A stretch of DNA of 64,000 nt from Candidatus Oceanisphaera merdipullorum (GCA_018883865.1 JAHLFI010000143.1:1-64000), one strand, 5' to 3'. Counted from the stretch's first letter, positions 45,876 to 54,888 are shown. The notes: generated by a model from the letters alone, not told the origin. Made by a program: numbers and translations.

Positions 45876-46918
45876 GTGGATGCCGTGGCTGATGCCGTAT
45901 ATAAGGCGCCCAGAGCGTCTTTTAATGCGGGCGCTAAAGCTGGGTTATGCAAGTTGCTCAAGATTAATGGCCGCAGCACAGGCAGCGACACCAGCTCAGA
46001 AAACACGGCATTAAAGAGGTCGCCGTGGCGCTCGGCCAGTTGGCTTAAATACGCCAGTAATAAGGCTTCATCGGCTAATTCTTGCCAAAGTCTGGCCACT
46101 AAACACAGCATCAAAGCCTGGCTGGGAGCCACGCTGAGTAGGGTAGCGATTTTTTGCTGGCGACGAATAAACGTCGGGCTAGCTGCGGTGGCGCGCAATA
46201 ATAATGCGATGCGCTCATCATCAGGCATGTGGCGCTCCAGCTCGTGACTCACCGCATCTAACAATAACTGATTAACCGAGTCTGAGAGGGGTTGATGTTC
46301 ACATTGCTGACAGAGTGCGGTTTGCACCGGCTCAGGTAAATGCGGCCATTGGCTTACTAATAGCTGACTTAACGGCGCATCGCTTTGCAAACGCGCCGCC
46401 ACTTCTGCCAAGCCCTGTAAGCCTAATTGCTGCCAGTCATGTTGTGTGGGGGCGGCCAAATAATCGAGTGCACCTTGATAGAAATGAGAAGGCGGCGTAT
46501 GTAAAACTTGCCCTAAACGGGCATGAAAGGCAGCCAGTTTTTCGGGCGAGGGCGCAAAGGTAAAAGGCGTTTGCGCCAAATTTTGCTGTTGTTCATCGCT
46601 TAAGGGCGCGGTTAAATCTTGGCCTAATTGTTCGACTAAGGCCGCTAAAAAGTACTTAACTGCACCATTGTTAAGTAAGCCACGTTCATCAAGCGGTAGC
46701 TTTAAAAACCAGATGTAAGGTTGATCGGCGCTGTGCGTTTTCCAATAGCAGACAGCAAGCCAAGCATGGCGCTGTAAGGGCCAAGGATAAGGGCGCTGGT
46801 GGGCCTCAATGGCCACAAAATCAGCAGGCTCAATGGCCTGTAAACGACGACCCAGATCGAAGAGGCGAAATTCGGTGCCGGCCTGGGTTAAAAATTCACT
46901 CAAGGTATTTATTTGCAT
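45872..46918 (-). CDS. DUF3549 family protein
   Basis: A 348-residue soluble protein of the DUF3549 family. The ATG at 46918 is chosen because CAGGAG lies 6 bases upstream and it gives the conserved start MQINTLSEFL. Family landmarks include FRLFDLGRRLQ, PYPWPLQRHAWLAVCYWK, PYIWFLKLPLDERGLL and a helical C-terminal half. It starts a DUF3549-DUF3301 pair and is divergent from yqcC with about 87 bases between starts. The function is not known. Confidence 0.9.
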   Translation of the reverse strand: MQINTLSEFLTQAGTEFRLFDLGRRLQAIEPADFVAIEAHQRPYPWPLQRHAWLAVCYWKTHSADQPYIWFLKLPLDERGLLNNGAVKYFLAALVEQLGQDLTAPLSDEQQQNLAQTPFTFAPSPEKLAAFHARLGQVLHTPPSHFYQGALDYLAAPTQHDWQQLGLQGLAEVAARLQSDAPLSQLLVSQWPHLPEPVQTALCQQCEHQPLSDSVNQLLLDAVSHELERHMPDDERIALLLRATAASPTFIRRQQKIATLLSVAPSQALMLCLVARLWQELADEALLLAYLSQLAERHGDLFNAVFSELVSLPVLRPLILSNLHNPALAPALKDALGALYTASATAST

Positions 46919-47005
46919 CGATTTCTCCTGTTGCATGGCCGTCGATTATAGGGAGTCTCTGGGCAAGATGGTATAGTGACTGGGTGTTTAAAGAGGACTT
47001 GCGCT

Positions 47006-47362
47006 ATGTCAGTTGCGTCACAAAAACCGTTACATGTCACCACGACATTACTCGATACGATTGAAAATGAGCTTAAGGCGCTGTCTTGGTGGCAAGCCGT
47101 GCCGCCCAGTGCCGAAGACTTGGCCAGCACGCTGCCATTTGCTGTGGACACCTTGAGTTTGGCGCAGTGGTTGCAGTTTGTGCTGTTGGCACGGCTGCGT
47201 GACATGCTGGCTGCAGGCATGCCTTTGCCGACTGAAATCAGCGTCTACCCTGTGGCGCAAGAAAGTTTTGCGGGCTTGAGTGAAGACACCCGCGGTTTAA
47301 TGGCGGCCATCGCCCAATTAGATGAGGCCTTAACGGGCCAACCGGTTAAGCATGAGCACTGA
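47006..47362 (+). CDS. yqcC: YqcC family protein
   Basis: A 118-residue helical protein of the YqcC (DUF446) family. The ATG at 47006 has GAGGA upstream and gives the family N-terminus; a longer frame adds 10 residues from the promoter region. LAQWLQFVLLARLRDML and LPTEISVYPVAQESF match the pattern seen in E. coli YqcC. It overlaps truC by 11 bases and is followed by yqcA, reproducing the yqcC-truC-yqcA operon of E. coli. Its function is unknown. Confidence 0.92.
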   Translation: MSVASQKPLHVTTTLLDTIENELKALSWWQAVPPSAEDLASTLPFAVDTLSLAQWLQFVLLARLRDMLAAGMPLPTEISVYPVAQESFAGLSEDTRGLMAAIAQLDEALTGQPVKHEH

Positions 47363-48173
47363 ACACATGAGCCGCGACAGCATAAGCACAGAAAGCGCCA
47401 TAACCGAGCGGATAGATAATGGCATCAACATCCTATTTGAGGATGACTATTTAGTCGCCATCAATAAAGAGGCCGGTCTATTAGTGCATCGCAGCTGGCT
47501 GGATAAAGGCGAGACCCGCTTTGCCATGCAACTGACTCGTGATGCGGTGGGTTGCCATGTTTTTCCGGTGCACCGACTCGACAGGCCCACCTCTGGCGTG
47601 CTGTTATTTGCTAAGAGCTCTGCGGTGGCGCGCATTCTCACCGAGGCCTTTACCGAGCACAAGGTCGAAAAACAGTATTTAGCCGTGGTGCGCGGCTTTA
47701 TGCCTGAGCTGGGCACTCTTGATTATGCGCTCAGCTTTCAGCCGGACGCCATTGCCGATAAATTTGCGAACTTAGATAAGCCGCCCCAAGAGGCGGTGAC
47801 GCATTGGCAGAGTCTGGCGCAAATTGAGCTGCCGTTTGCAGTATCAAAGAAGCACGACACCAGCCGCTACAGCTTAGTGCGCTTAACGCCAGAAACTGGC
47901 CGCAAACATCAGTTGCGCCGGCACATGGCGCATTTATTTCATCCCATAGTGGGCGACACCAGTCACGGCGACGGGCGACATAATAAATTTTTCCGTACTC
48001 AATATAATTGCGAGCGCATGTTGTTGCATGCGCGAAGTTTAGCACTTAGCCATCCGGTGACAGGCTTGCCTTTGCTACTGGAAGCTGGGCTTGATAGCCA
48101 ATGGTTGCGGGTCATGGAAGAGTTTGAGTGGTCAAGCTCAGTGAGTTCTGTTGTGGATAATCTTCATTTTTAG
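47352..48173 (+). CDS. truC: tRNA pseudouridine(65) synthase TruC
   Basis: RluA-family pseudouridine synthase that modifies U65 in certain tRNAs. The catalytic aspartate is residue 77 in HRLDRPTSGVLLF. Other motifs are NKEAGLLVHRS, KQYLAVVRG, TPETGRKHQLRRHMAHL and DTSHGDGRHNKFF. At 273 residues it is slightly longer than E. coli TruC (260) because of a short N-terminal extension; a second ATG lies 5 codons in and could be used. It overlaps yqcC and lies 45 bases before yqcA. Confidence 0.95.
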   Translation: MSTEHMSRDSISTESAITERIDNGINILFEDDYLVAINKEAGLLVHRSWLDKGETRFAMQLTRDAVGCHVFPVHRLDRPTSGVLLFAKSSAVARILTEAFTEHKVEKQYLAVVRGFMPELGTLDYALSFQPDAIADKFANLDKPPQEAVTHWQSLAQIELPFAVSKKHDTSRYSLVRLTPETGRKHQLRRHMAHLFHPIVGDTSHGDGRHNKFFRTQYNCERMLLHARSLALSHPVTGLPLLLEAGLDSQWLRVMEEFEWSSSVSSVVDNLHF

Positions 48174-48218
48174 TTGGTGGTTTAATGTCCACCAGCGAGC
48201 AAAGTATAAGGAATCATA

Positions 48219-48659
48219 ATGGCGACAGTGGATATCATAGTCGGCACCGTATATGGCTCTGCTATGTCGGCGGCAGAAAGCTTAGAAGAGGCATTAATGG
48301 CAGCGGGCCATGAGGTAGTGCTGCATGAAGAGGCCGCCTTGGCTGACCTAAACCCTGAGCATTTTTGGCTGGTGGTGACTTCCACCACTGGGCAGGGCGA
48401 ATTACCGGCAGATATCTTGCCGCTGTTTAGTGAGCTGCGGGATAACAGTGGCCCACTGCCACAATTGCGTTATGCCATTGCAGCACTTGGCGACAGCAGC
48501 TATGAGCACTATTGTGGCGGCGGCCAGTTATTTAACGATTTACTGCAAGAATTGCAGGCCACCGCCGTGACCGAGATGCTGACCATAGACGCCACTGAAA
48601 CGCTGGATCCCGAGGTGCCGGCCGTAACGTGGCTGAAGAGCTTTATATCGAAGATTTAA
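48219..48659 (+). CDS. yqcA: Flavodoxin YqcA
   Basis: FMN-binding flavodoxin-like protein of 146 residues. The FMN phosphate loop GTVYGSA is at about 9-15 and the isoalloxazine-contacting loops TSTTGQGELP and ALGDSSYEHYCGGG are well preserved. It forms the last gene of yqcC-truC-yqcA. Its redox partner is unknown; MioC-type proteins are close relatives, but this gene order indicates YqcA. A bidirectional terminator follows. Confidence 0.93.
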   Translation: MATVDIIVGTVYGSAMSAAESLEEALMAAGHEVVLHEEAALADLNPEHFWLVVTSTTGQGELPADILPLFSELRDNSGPLPQLRYAIAALGDSSYEHYCGGGQLFNDLLQELQATAVTEMLTIDATETLDPEVPAVTWLKSFISKI

Positions 48660-48736
48660 TGATGCTCTTCGGGCGTCAGCGGTAAGCGAACAGCTAAAAG
48701 CCGGATATCATGTAAAAAATCTTAATGTTCTTGCAT

Positions 48737-48772
48737 AAAAAAGCCCCACGTCTATTCCAGCGTGGGGCTTTT
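48737..48772. terminator. Bidirectional terminator between yqcA and ddh
   Basis: Twelve-base stem AAAAGCCCCACG / CGTGGGGCTTTT with a 10-base loop, flanked by A and T runs. It serves the plus-strand yqcA operon and the minus-strand ddh gene. Confidence 0.93.
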
Positions 48773-48808
48773 ATCATTTGCTAACACGTTAACGTGCTGG
48801 TTGGGTGT

Positions 48809-49798
48809 TTACAGTAGCTCTTGGCGGAGTTGCGCTGGGCTCTTGGGTGATAACAAGCTAGGTGCGACATCGAGTACGGTTTTCGCGCCTTTCTCACCCG
48901 CTTGGTTCATCTTATAGGCGGCGCGAGCGTAGGCCACTAACACGCTGGAGGTAAACTCAGGGTTGCTGCCAAGTGTTAATGAGAACTCCAATACTTGCTT
49001 AGTGTCGTCGATGCCGCTTACGCCGCTGCGAATGACGAAGCCGCCGTGAGGCATAGCGCTGTGCTCACGCTCAAAGGTCTCTTTATCGATAAAGTTTACA
49101 GTGGTGTCGTAGTCACAGAAGTAATCGGGCATGGTCACTATAGTGTTACGCACGGCTTCTGCATCGGCTCCATCTTCCAGCACGATAAAGCATTCGCGGG
49201 TGTGTTTCTCACGAGTGGTGAGCGTGGGCTGCTCACCGTTGCGCACGCGCGCCATGGCGGATTCTGAGGGAATGGTATATTGCACGCCTGATTTAACACC
49301 ACTGACGCGACGCACGGCATCTGAGTGACCTTGGCTTAAGCCTTTGCCCCAGAAGGTGTACGTTTCGCCGACCGGTAAAATGGCTTCGCCATATAAGCGG
49401 TTGATGGAAAATAAACCCGGATCCCAACCCACAGACAGCATGGCTACTTTGCCGGCAGCAGTGGCGGGGCCATCCAGAGCCGCGAAATACTCAGGAATTT
49501 TAGCGTGGGTATCGAAGCTGTCGACGATATTAAATAAGCGGGCGAATGCGGGACCTTGCTCGGGCAGATCAGACTTGGATCCACCACACAAAATCAGTAC
49601 GTCTATGTCATCTTTGTATTGTTCGATATCGTCCATGGCATACACGGGCACGCTATTATCGATCAGGGTTACGGATGCGGGATCTCGGCGGCTGAATACA
49701 CAGACTAAACGCATGTCTGGACTTTGTTTGATGGCGGCTTGGGCGCCGCGGCCGAGGTTGCCGTAACCGGCGATGGCGACTCTGATTACTGGTGTCAT
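48809..49798 (-). CDS. ddh: meso-Diaminopimelate D-dehydrogenase
   Basis: NADPH-dependent enzyme that interconverts tetrahydrodipicolinate plus ammonia and meso-diaminopimelate, a one-step shortcut of the lysine/peptidoglycan pathway. The 329-residue protein has the Rossmann start VAIAGYGNLGRGA, then CVFSRRDP, LCGGSKSDL, NIVDSFDTHAKIP, MLSVGWDPGLFS, and FWGKGLSQGHSDA, which is diagnostic for Ddh. AAGG precedes the ATG. It stands alone between terminator structures. Most gammaproteobacteria rely on the succinylase route, so this is an additional or alternative branch. Confidence 0.95.
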   Translation of the reverse strand: MTPVIRVAIAGYGNLGRGAQAAIKQSPDMRLVCVFSRRDPASVTLIDNSVPVYAMDDIEQYKDDIDVLILCGGSKSDLPEQGPAFARLFNIVDSFDTHAKIPEYFAALDGPATAAGKVAMLSVGWDPGLFSINRLYGEAILPVGETYTFWGKGLSQGHSDAVRRVSGVKSGVQYTIPSESAMARVRNGEQPTLTTREKHTRECFIVLEDGADAEAVRNTIVTMPDYFCDYDTTVNFIDKETFEREHSAMPHGGFVIRSGVSGIDDTKQVLEFSLTLGSNPEFTSSVLVAYARAAYKMNQAGEKGAKTVLDVAPSLLSPKSPAQLRQELL

Positions 49799-49905
49799 TA
49801 TGATTAGCCTTACGTTGGATGTAACGGATAGTCAGTCACTGCGACAGCGAGAGATGCTGCGATAAACAAGATACTGCAGAAATGCTGTTAATTTAAGGTT
49901 TTTTT

Positions 49906-49975
49906 ACACGGCTCGGCGCATAGATTGAGGCGAGCCGTGTTAGCTTGCAACCCGTTCAACAAGTGAACTGGGTTT
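49906..49975. repeat. Two adjacent inverted repeats between cvfB and ddh
   Basis: Ten-base arms ACACGGCTCG / CGAGCCGTGT (49906-49915 and 49931-49940) and a second imperfect stem AACCCGTTCA / TGAACTGGGTT (49949-49958, 49964-49974). Read on the minus strand they lie after cvfB and before ddh, with an A-run rather than a U-run following the first. They could be an attenuating or mRNA-protecting structure. Confidence 0.6.
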
Positions 49976-49990
49976 ACTTAGCCGTAAGCC

Positions 49991-50821
49991 TTACTTAGTA
50001 CGACGAATGCCGTCATTTTCGATACTGATCTGGCCTTGCTTGTATAAGCCGCCAATGGCCTTCTTAAACGTGCCTTTACTGACACCAAAGATGCGAAAAA
50101 TAGTATCGGGATCGGTTTTATCGCTGACCTGCATACTGCCACCGGCGCGCTCTAGCTTATCCAAAATCATGCTGGCCGCATCGTCCACTTTACCGGGGCC
50201 TGGCTTAAACAAGCTGAGGTCGATTTTACCGTCGTCGCGCATCTGTTTCACATAGCCTTTGGTGCTTAAGCCCACCGGCAAGCGGCCGGAAATATCTGAG
50301 CGAAACAACAGGCCGCCAAACTGATTATCCACTACGGCTTTAAAGCCTAACTGGGTAGGCTCGGCAATCAACAAGTCCACTTCATCGCCTACCTGGTAGG
50401 TGGGCAATTCGCGGCTGTAAAAACGGTCTAGCTTGCTACTGGCGACCATGCGGCCTTCGTGATCCAAATAAATGTACACCACGTAGTTACGGCCGGCTTC
50501 CATGGGTTGTACTTGATTGCGCTCGGGTACAAAAATATCTTTTTTCATGCCCCAATCGAGAAAGGCACCGATGCGATTGCTGGACACGGCTTTAAGAGTG
50601 GCAAATTGCTCCACTTTCGCCTTGGGTTGGTCAGTGGTGACCACAGGCTCAAGGTCGGCATCCAGATAGATAAAAACGGTAATCTCATCACCCGGCTGGC
50701 AGTTGGCTGGCAATTGGCGCTTTGGGATAAAGGCTTCACCATAAGGATTGGCATCAAGCCAGCCGCCTTTATCATCTAAACGTATCAGAGGTAGGGTGTT
50801 GTTATCGCCAAGCTTTATCAT
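49991..50821 (-). CDS. cvfB: S1-domain RNA-binding protein CvfB
   Basis: RNA-binding protein of the CvfB/YitL family, linked in Staphylococcus to virulence-gene regulation. The 276-residue protein contains tandem S1-like domains (about 1-60, 65-130 and 140-210: LDWGMKKDIFVP is a clear S1 strand-turn) and a C-terminal winged helix (about 225-276) with FRIFGVSKGTFKKAIGGLYKQG. Length and order match the family. It is transcribed away from the SLC13 gene with about 310 bases between starts. Ribosome-binding site is weak. Confidence 0.92.
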   Translation of the reverse strand: MIKLGDNNTLPLIRLDDKGGWLDANPYGEAFIPKRQLPANCQPGDEITVFIYLDADLEPVVTTDQPKAKVEQFATLKAVSSNRIGAFLDWGMKKDIFVPERNQVQPMEAGRNYVVYIYLDHEGRMVASSKLDRFYSRELPTYQVGDEVDLLIAEPTQLGFKAVVDNQFGGLLFRSDISGRLPVGLSTKGYVKQMRDDGKIDLSLFKPGPGKVDDAASMILDKLERAGGSMQVSDKTDPDTIFRIFGVSKGTFKKAIGGLYKQGQISIENDGIRRTK

Positions 50822-51134
50822 GCTAATTACCGTTTTTATAAAAAAATGATTTTAGCCTGCCACGGGGGGAAAGACCACCATAGCTCATCAAGGATAGTGC
50901 CTAGGTTGGGATATTATGAACACAGATCTCGGTAAAAAATGGGGCCTGAATACCTGCCAGTGGGCAAAATGTTAATTTTTTAACAAAAAGTGTGAGTACA
51001 AGCAGTGTAAAGGGCACGTTTGTGTATTAAAAACAGTGCTAAGGTGGAGGCCGAGCTTTAATTTAATGGTATTACGTCATCTTCGACAGCTATCTTCTTA
51101 CCGTTAATGCCTTCGTAATCAGGAGCCAAGCCTC
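50822..51134. other. Divergent promoter interval between cvfB and the SLC13 gene
   Basis: About 310 bases carrying the promoters of both genes. No operator, repeat or small gene was recognised. The SLC13 ribosome-binding site (CAGGAG) is at the right end. Confidence 0.5.
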
Positions 51135-53060
51135 ATGGATACAGCGCAAATTACCATTATTATTATCTTAGCGTGCACGGTATTGCTGTTTTTATGGGGC
51201 CGCTGGCGGCATGACATGGTGGCGTTGGCGGCTTTATTGGCCTGTGTGTTTACCGGTTTAGTGCCTGCCGAGTCTGCCTTTAATGGCATTAGCCATCCGG
51301 CGGTGATCACGGTGGCCTGTGTGCTGATCTTAAGTAAAGGCTTACAAACCTCAGGCGCCGTTGATGTATTAACCCGATATTTATTGCCGACCAATGCAGG
51401 CGTTACCTTATCCATAACCGCATTAACCGCCTTGGGTGCCTTGCTGTCGGCGTTTATGAACAACGTAGGTGCTTTGGCGCTGTTAATGCCGGTAGCAATG
51501 CAAATGGCTAAGCGCCAGAACATTGCCACCGGTAAGGTGTTAATGCCGCTGGCGTTTGGCACCATTTTAGGCGGCATGACCACCTTAATTGGTACGCCGC
51601 CGAACTTGATCGTTTCTGGCTTTCGCCAATCCAGTGGTCAAGGGCAATTTAGTATGTTTGATTTTACGCCCGTCGGCTTAGCGGTGGCGGTCGTGGGCGT
51701 GGCGTTTATTTCTTTGGTGGGGTGGCGACTGGTGCCGGGGCGAAAGCAAGCGGGCGGCGATAGTTTTGACTCAGGCGCCTATATTACCGAAGCGCGCGTG
51801 TCCGCGGGCAGTAAGGCCGAGGGCATGGCCTTGATTGAAATCGAGCAGGCCTTAAGTGATGCCGATGCACAAATATTAGGTTTGGTGCGTAACGAGGTTC
51901 GGGTAACGCCGCCTAGCCCACGGCGGCGCACGCGAGCGGGCGACATCTTAATGCTGGAAGCGGAAGCGGAAACCCTAGCCAGCGCCTTATCAAGCCTAGG
52001 ATTGAAACTGGAGGAGGAGAAAGCTGCTCGAGATGAGCGAGAAAAAGAAAAGGAAAAACAAGCTAAAGAAAAAACCAGCGAGCCCACGAATAAGACGCAA
52101 GCGGTTAGAGCACAAGCGCAAGACATTATCGATATAACTGCAGAGCCTAACGTGGACGCGGGGACTAAGGCGGAAGCGAGTCCCGACGCGCATCCCGATT
52201 TTGATGACGTGATCTTAAGCGAGCTGGTGGTGCTTCCCAACTCCAGCTTACTGGGGCGCACGGCGGCAGGCATTCAAATTAGAACCAGTTTTGGCGTTAA
52301 CCTGTTAGCCATCTCACGACAAGGTAATAAGTCTGTGAAGCGCTTGCGCGCCCAACCTTTTAGAGCCGGCGACTTATTAATGGTGCAGGGTGGGCCTGAG
52401 GCGATTTCGGAATTTGCTGGCAGCATGGGATGCGTGCCATTAGCGGAGCGTGAACTGTCTATACCCAGCAAACGCATGGCTATTATGGCGACCTTGATCA
52501 TGGTGGGCTCTGTGGCTATCGCAAGCATAGGGCTGTTACCGACGGCGGTGGCGTTTGCCGCCGGCGTGTTGGTCTCCATGATAGTGCGCACTGTGCCGCC
52601 GCGGTCTGTGTATAACGCCATCGATTGGCCGGTGATCATCTTGCTGGGTGCGTTAATACCCGTAGCTGAAGCCATGGAGACCAGTGGTACCGCCAGCTTA
52701 ATTGCAAATGTGTTACTCAATCAGTTAGCCCAAGGTCATGCGGTGGTAGCGCTGGTGTTGATTTTAATTGTCACCATGACGCTCTCTGACTTAATGAATA
52801 ACGCCGCCACCGCCGCCGTGATGTGCCCGATAGCCATTGGTACAGCCAATCAATTAGGCGTTAACTTGGATGCCTTCTTAATGGCGGTAGCCATAGGCGC
52901 TTCCTGCTCCTTCTTAACGCCTATCGGACATCAAAATAACACCCTGATCTTAGGCCCAGGCGGCTTTAAGTTTGGTGATTACTGGCGCTTAGGCTTACCC
53001 TTAGAAGTTTTAGTAGTCTTAGTGTGTATCCCTTTGTTACTTTGGGTGTGGCCTTTGTAA
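51135..53060 (+). CDS. SLC13-family permease with two TrkA-C domains
   Basis: Inner-membrane DASS/SLC13 transporter of 641 residues, likely for sulfate, dicarboxylates or another anion. About 11-12 helices are split by a cytoplasmic insert: residues 1-200 contain the first bundle with MNNVGALALLMPVA and GTILGGMTTLIGTPPN (a helix-hairpin signature), then two TrkA-C (RCK_C) domains (about 205-285 and 355-440), and the second bundle holds the matching LMNNAATAAVMCP and FLTPIGHQNN motifs. Between the TrkA-C domains is a strongly charged, low-complexity linker rich in glutamate and lysine (about 296-355). An AGGAG sequence lies 9 bases upstream of the ATG. The substrate cannot be read from sequence. 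Confidence 0.88.
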   Translation: MDTAQITIIIILACTVLLFLWGRWRHDMVALAALLACVFTGLVPAESAFNGISHPAVITVACVLILSKGLQTSGAVDVLTRYLLPTNAGVTLSITALTALGALLSAFMNNVGALALLMPVAMQMAKRQNIATGKVLMPLAFGTILGGMTTLIGTPPNLIVSGFRQSSGQGQFSMFDFTPVGLAVAVVGVAFISLVGWRLVPGRKQAGGDSFDSGAYITEARVSAGSKAEGMALIEIEQALSDADAQILGLVRNEVRVTPPSPRRRTRAGDILMLEAEAETLASALSSLGLKLEEEKAARDEREKEKEKQAKEKTSEPTNKTQAVRAQAQDIIDITAEPNVDAGTKAEASPDAHPDFDDVILSELVVLPNSSLLGRTAAGIQIRTSFGVNLLAISRQGNKSVKRLRAQPFRAGDLLMVQGGPEAISEFAGSMGCVPLAERELSIPSKRMAIMATLIMVGSVAIASIGLLPTAVAFAAGVLVSMIVRTVPPRSVYNAIDWPVIILLGALIPVAEAMETSGTASLIANVLLNQLAQGHAVVALVLILIVTMTLSDLMNNAATAAVMCPIAIGTANQLGVNLDAFLMAVAIGASCSFLTPIGHQNNTLILGPGGFKFGDYWRLGLPLEVLVVLVCIPLLLWVWPL

Positions 53061-53122
53061 GGGGCTGCGTAGTGAGGCGATAGAGTTACTCCCTCCCTAT
53101 GTACTTCATTGAGGAGTCAGGC

Positions 53123-53401
53123 ATGCAAAATGAATTGAATAATAAAGTGGTGCTGGAAGTGTTCGATAAAATTCGCAACTTTGGTGAGCCCTACGAAGAC
53201 GGGCACATACTGGAAGGCATCATCGCCAGCAGTGATTTTGAGGGTTACAGCGTTTTGTTATCGGGCAGTGGTGTAACCTTGCAGCTGAATTTTCATCAAA
53301 GCTATAAGTTTGATTACGCGAGTGAAAAACTAAAGAGCCAGTTTATGGAGAAGATTGACTACATTCATCGCCATTACAATAACCGCCGCGAGCCACGATA
53401 A
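53123..53401 (+). CDS. DUF3081 family protein
   Basis: A 92-residue soluble protein of the DUF3081 family, recognised by VLEVFDKIRNFGEPYEDGH, LEGIIASSDFEGY and FHQSYKFDY. The start at 53123 has GAGGAG 6 bases upstream; an upstream in-frame ATG would add 8 unrelated residues. It is followed by a strong terminator. The function is unknown. Confidence 0.87.
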   Translation: MQNELNNKVVLEVFDKIRNFGEPYEDGHILEGIIASSDFEGYSVLLSGSGVTLQLNFHQSYKFDYASEKLKSQFMEKIDYIHRHYNNRREPR

Positions 53402-53432
53402 CTTGTAAGTGTTACGCTGGGCTAGCGGCAAT

Positions 53433-53469
53433 AAAAAAGCACCGAGTTGATAAGACTCAGTGCTTTTTT
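53433..53469. terminator. Bidirectional terminator between DUF3081 and dbpA
   Basis: Arms AAAAAAGCAC(C)GAGT / ACTC(A)GTGCTTTTTT with one mismatch and a 7-base loop, T-rich on both outer sides. It serves both convergent genes. Confidence 0.88.
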
Positions 53470-53511
53470 GGGCTTAGCGTGTGGCGCTGTATTTTCGCCT
53501 CATGGAAAATA

Positions 53512-54888
53512 TTAGAGCTGACGTACTTTCACTACGCGACCTTTTATTTTGCCTTGTTGCAGATGCTTCAGCGCCTGCTTGGCCACGTCTTTGTGCACGG
53601 CCACATAAGACTGCATTTCTGAGATATTAATCTTGCCCACTTGGTTGCCTGCAATGCCGGCTTCACCGGTTAAGGCACCCAAAATATCGCCGGCACGGAT
53701 TTTACTCTTACGGCCACCGGCAATGTTTAAGGTCACCATGTCTGGCACTAGCGGCGGAGTATTACTATTTAGCTCGGCCAGTGAACCCTGCACGATACGT
53801 GCGTTTTGATATTCTTCAATCAAATGGATGCGGTAGGCTTCTTGTGGGCTGTAGAGGCTCAACGCCAAGCCTTGCTGACCGGCTCGGCCGGTACGACCCA
53901 CGCGGTGTACGTGTACCTCTGGGTCTTGAGTGATGTCGTAGTTGATGACGGCCGCCAGCTCTTTAATGTCCAAGCCGCGGGCGGCGACGTCGGTAGCCAC
54001 CAGAATATTGGCGCTGCCATTGGTAAAACGCACCAGCACCTGATCGCGCTCTCTTTGCTCCAGGTCGCCATTGAGCGCGAGCGCGGAAAAACCGAGTTCA
54101 GTTAAGTGATCCCCGACTTCTTGGCAGGCGCGCTTAGTGTTACAGAATACGACGGCGGAGCGAGGCGCATAGTGGGCCAATAAGGTTGCCAGTGCTTGCT
54201 TGCGCAAATGCGGTGACACTTCAAACAGCAGCTGCACTATGGTGTCGGCGCGATTTTCATCGGCTACCGAAACCCGCTCAGGATTTTGTTGTAAACCACG
54301 GCTCAATTCGGCGATGCCATTAGGGTAAGTTGCCGAAAACAGCAGCGTTTGGCGCTGCTTAGGTGCATAAGCCACCACTTGCTCAATGTCATAGGCAAAT
54401 CCCATGTCCAGCATGCGGTCTGCTTCATCCAGTACCAAAGTATTGAGATGATCTAGATGCAATGTGCCTTGCTCAAGATGCTTGAGCATGCGCCCCGGTG
54501 TGCCGACCACTATATGCGCGCCAAACTCCAAGGTCGCGGTTTGTGCTGAGGTGGGCGAGCCACCGCACAACACCACCAACTTCACGTTGGGCATGGCGCG
54601 CGCCAAACGACGCAATTCTTGCGCTACTTGGTCGGCCAACTCACGGGTCGGGCAAATCACCATGGTTTGCACGGCCAGATGATTGATGTTTAAGCGCGCC
54701 AACAGAGCCAAACCAAAGGCGACGGTTTTACCGCTTCCCGTGCTGGCCTGAGCAATAACGTCTTTGCCGTTTAACATGAGCGGCAAACTTTGCGCTTGAA
54801 TTGGCGTCATGCGCGTGTATTCGAGGCTAGTGAGGTTGTCGACGAGGGAAGGATCCAGCGATAGGGTAGAAAATTCGGTTTGGTTCAC
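53512..54888 (-). CDS. dbpA: ATP-dependent RNA helicase DbpA
   Basis: DEAD-box helicase that acts on 23S rRNA hairpin 92 during 50S ribosome assembly. The 458-residue protein starts at a GTG with AAGAG 7 bases upstream. It has the Q motif TRMTPIQAQSLPL, Walker A ASTGSGKT (48-55), PTRELADQV, the VLDEADRMLDMGF motif II, SATYP, and HRVGRTGRAG motif VI. The C-terminal RNA-recognition domain (about 385-458), with INIAGGRKSKIRAGDILGAL-like residues, is the part specific to DbpA. It is monocistronic. Confidence 0.95.
   Translation of the reverse strand: MNQTEFSTLSLDPSLVDNLTSLEYTRMTPIQAQSLPLMLNGKDVIAQASTGSGKTVAFGLALLARLNINHLAVQTMVICPTRELADQVAQELRRLARAMPNVKLVVLCGGSPTSAQTATLEFGAHIVVGTPGRMLKHLEQGTLHLDHLNTLVLDEADRMLDMGFAYDIEQVVAYAPKQRQTLLFSATYPNGIAELSRGLQQNPERVSVADENRADTIVQLLFEVSPHLRKQALATLLAHYAPRSAVVFCNTKRACQEVGDHLTELGFSALALNGDLEQRERDQVLVRFTNGSANILVATDVAARGLDIKELAAVINYDITQDPEVHVHRVGRTGRAGQQGLALSLYSPQEAYRIHLIEEYQNARIVQGSLAELNSNTPPLVPDMVTLNIAGGRKSKIRAGDILGALTGEAGIAGNQVGKINISEMQSYVAVHKDVAKQALKHLQQGKIKGRVVKVRQL

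Noticed and set aside
49799..49990. Lysine riboswitch upstream of ddh
   Set aside because: The gap is about 190 bases and the two visible stems do not resemble the five-helix lysine riboswitch layout.
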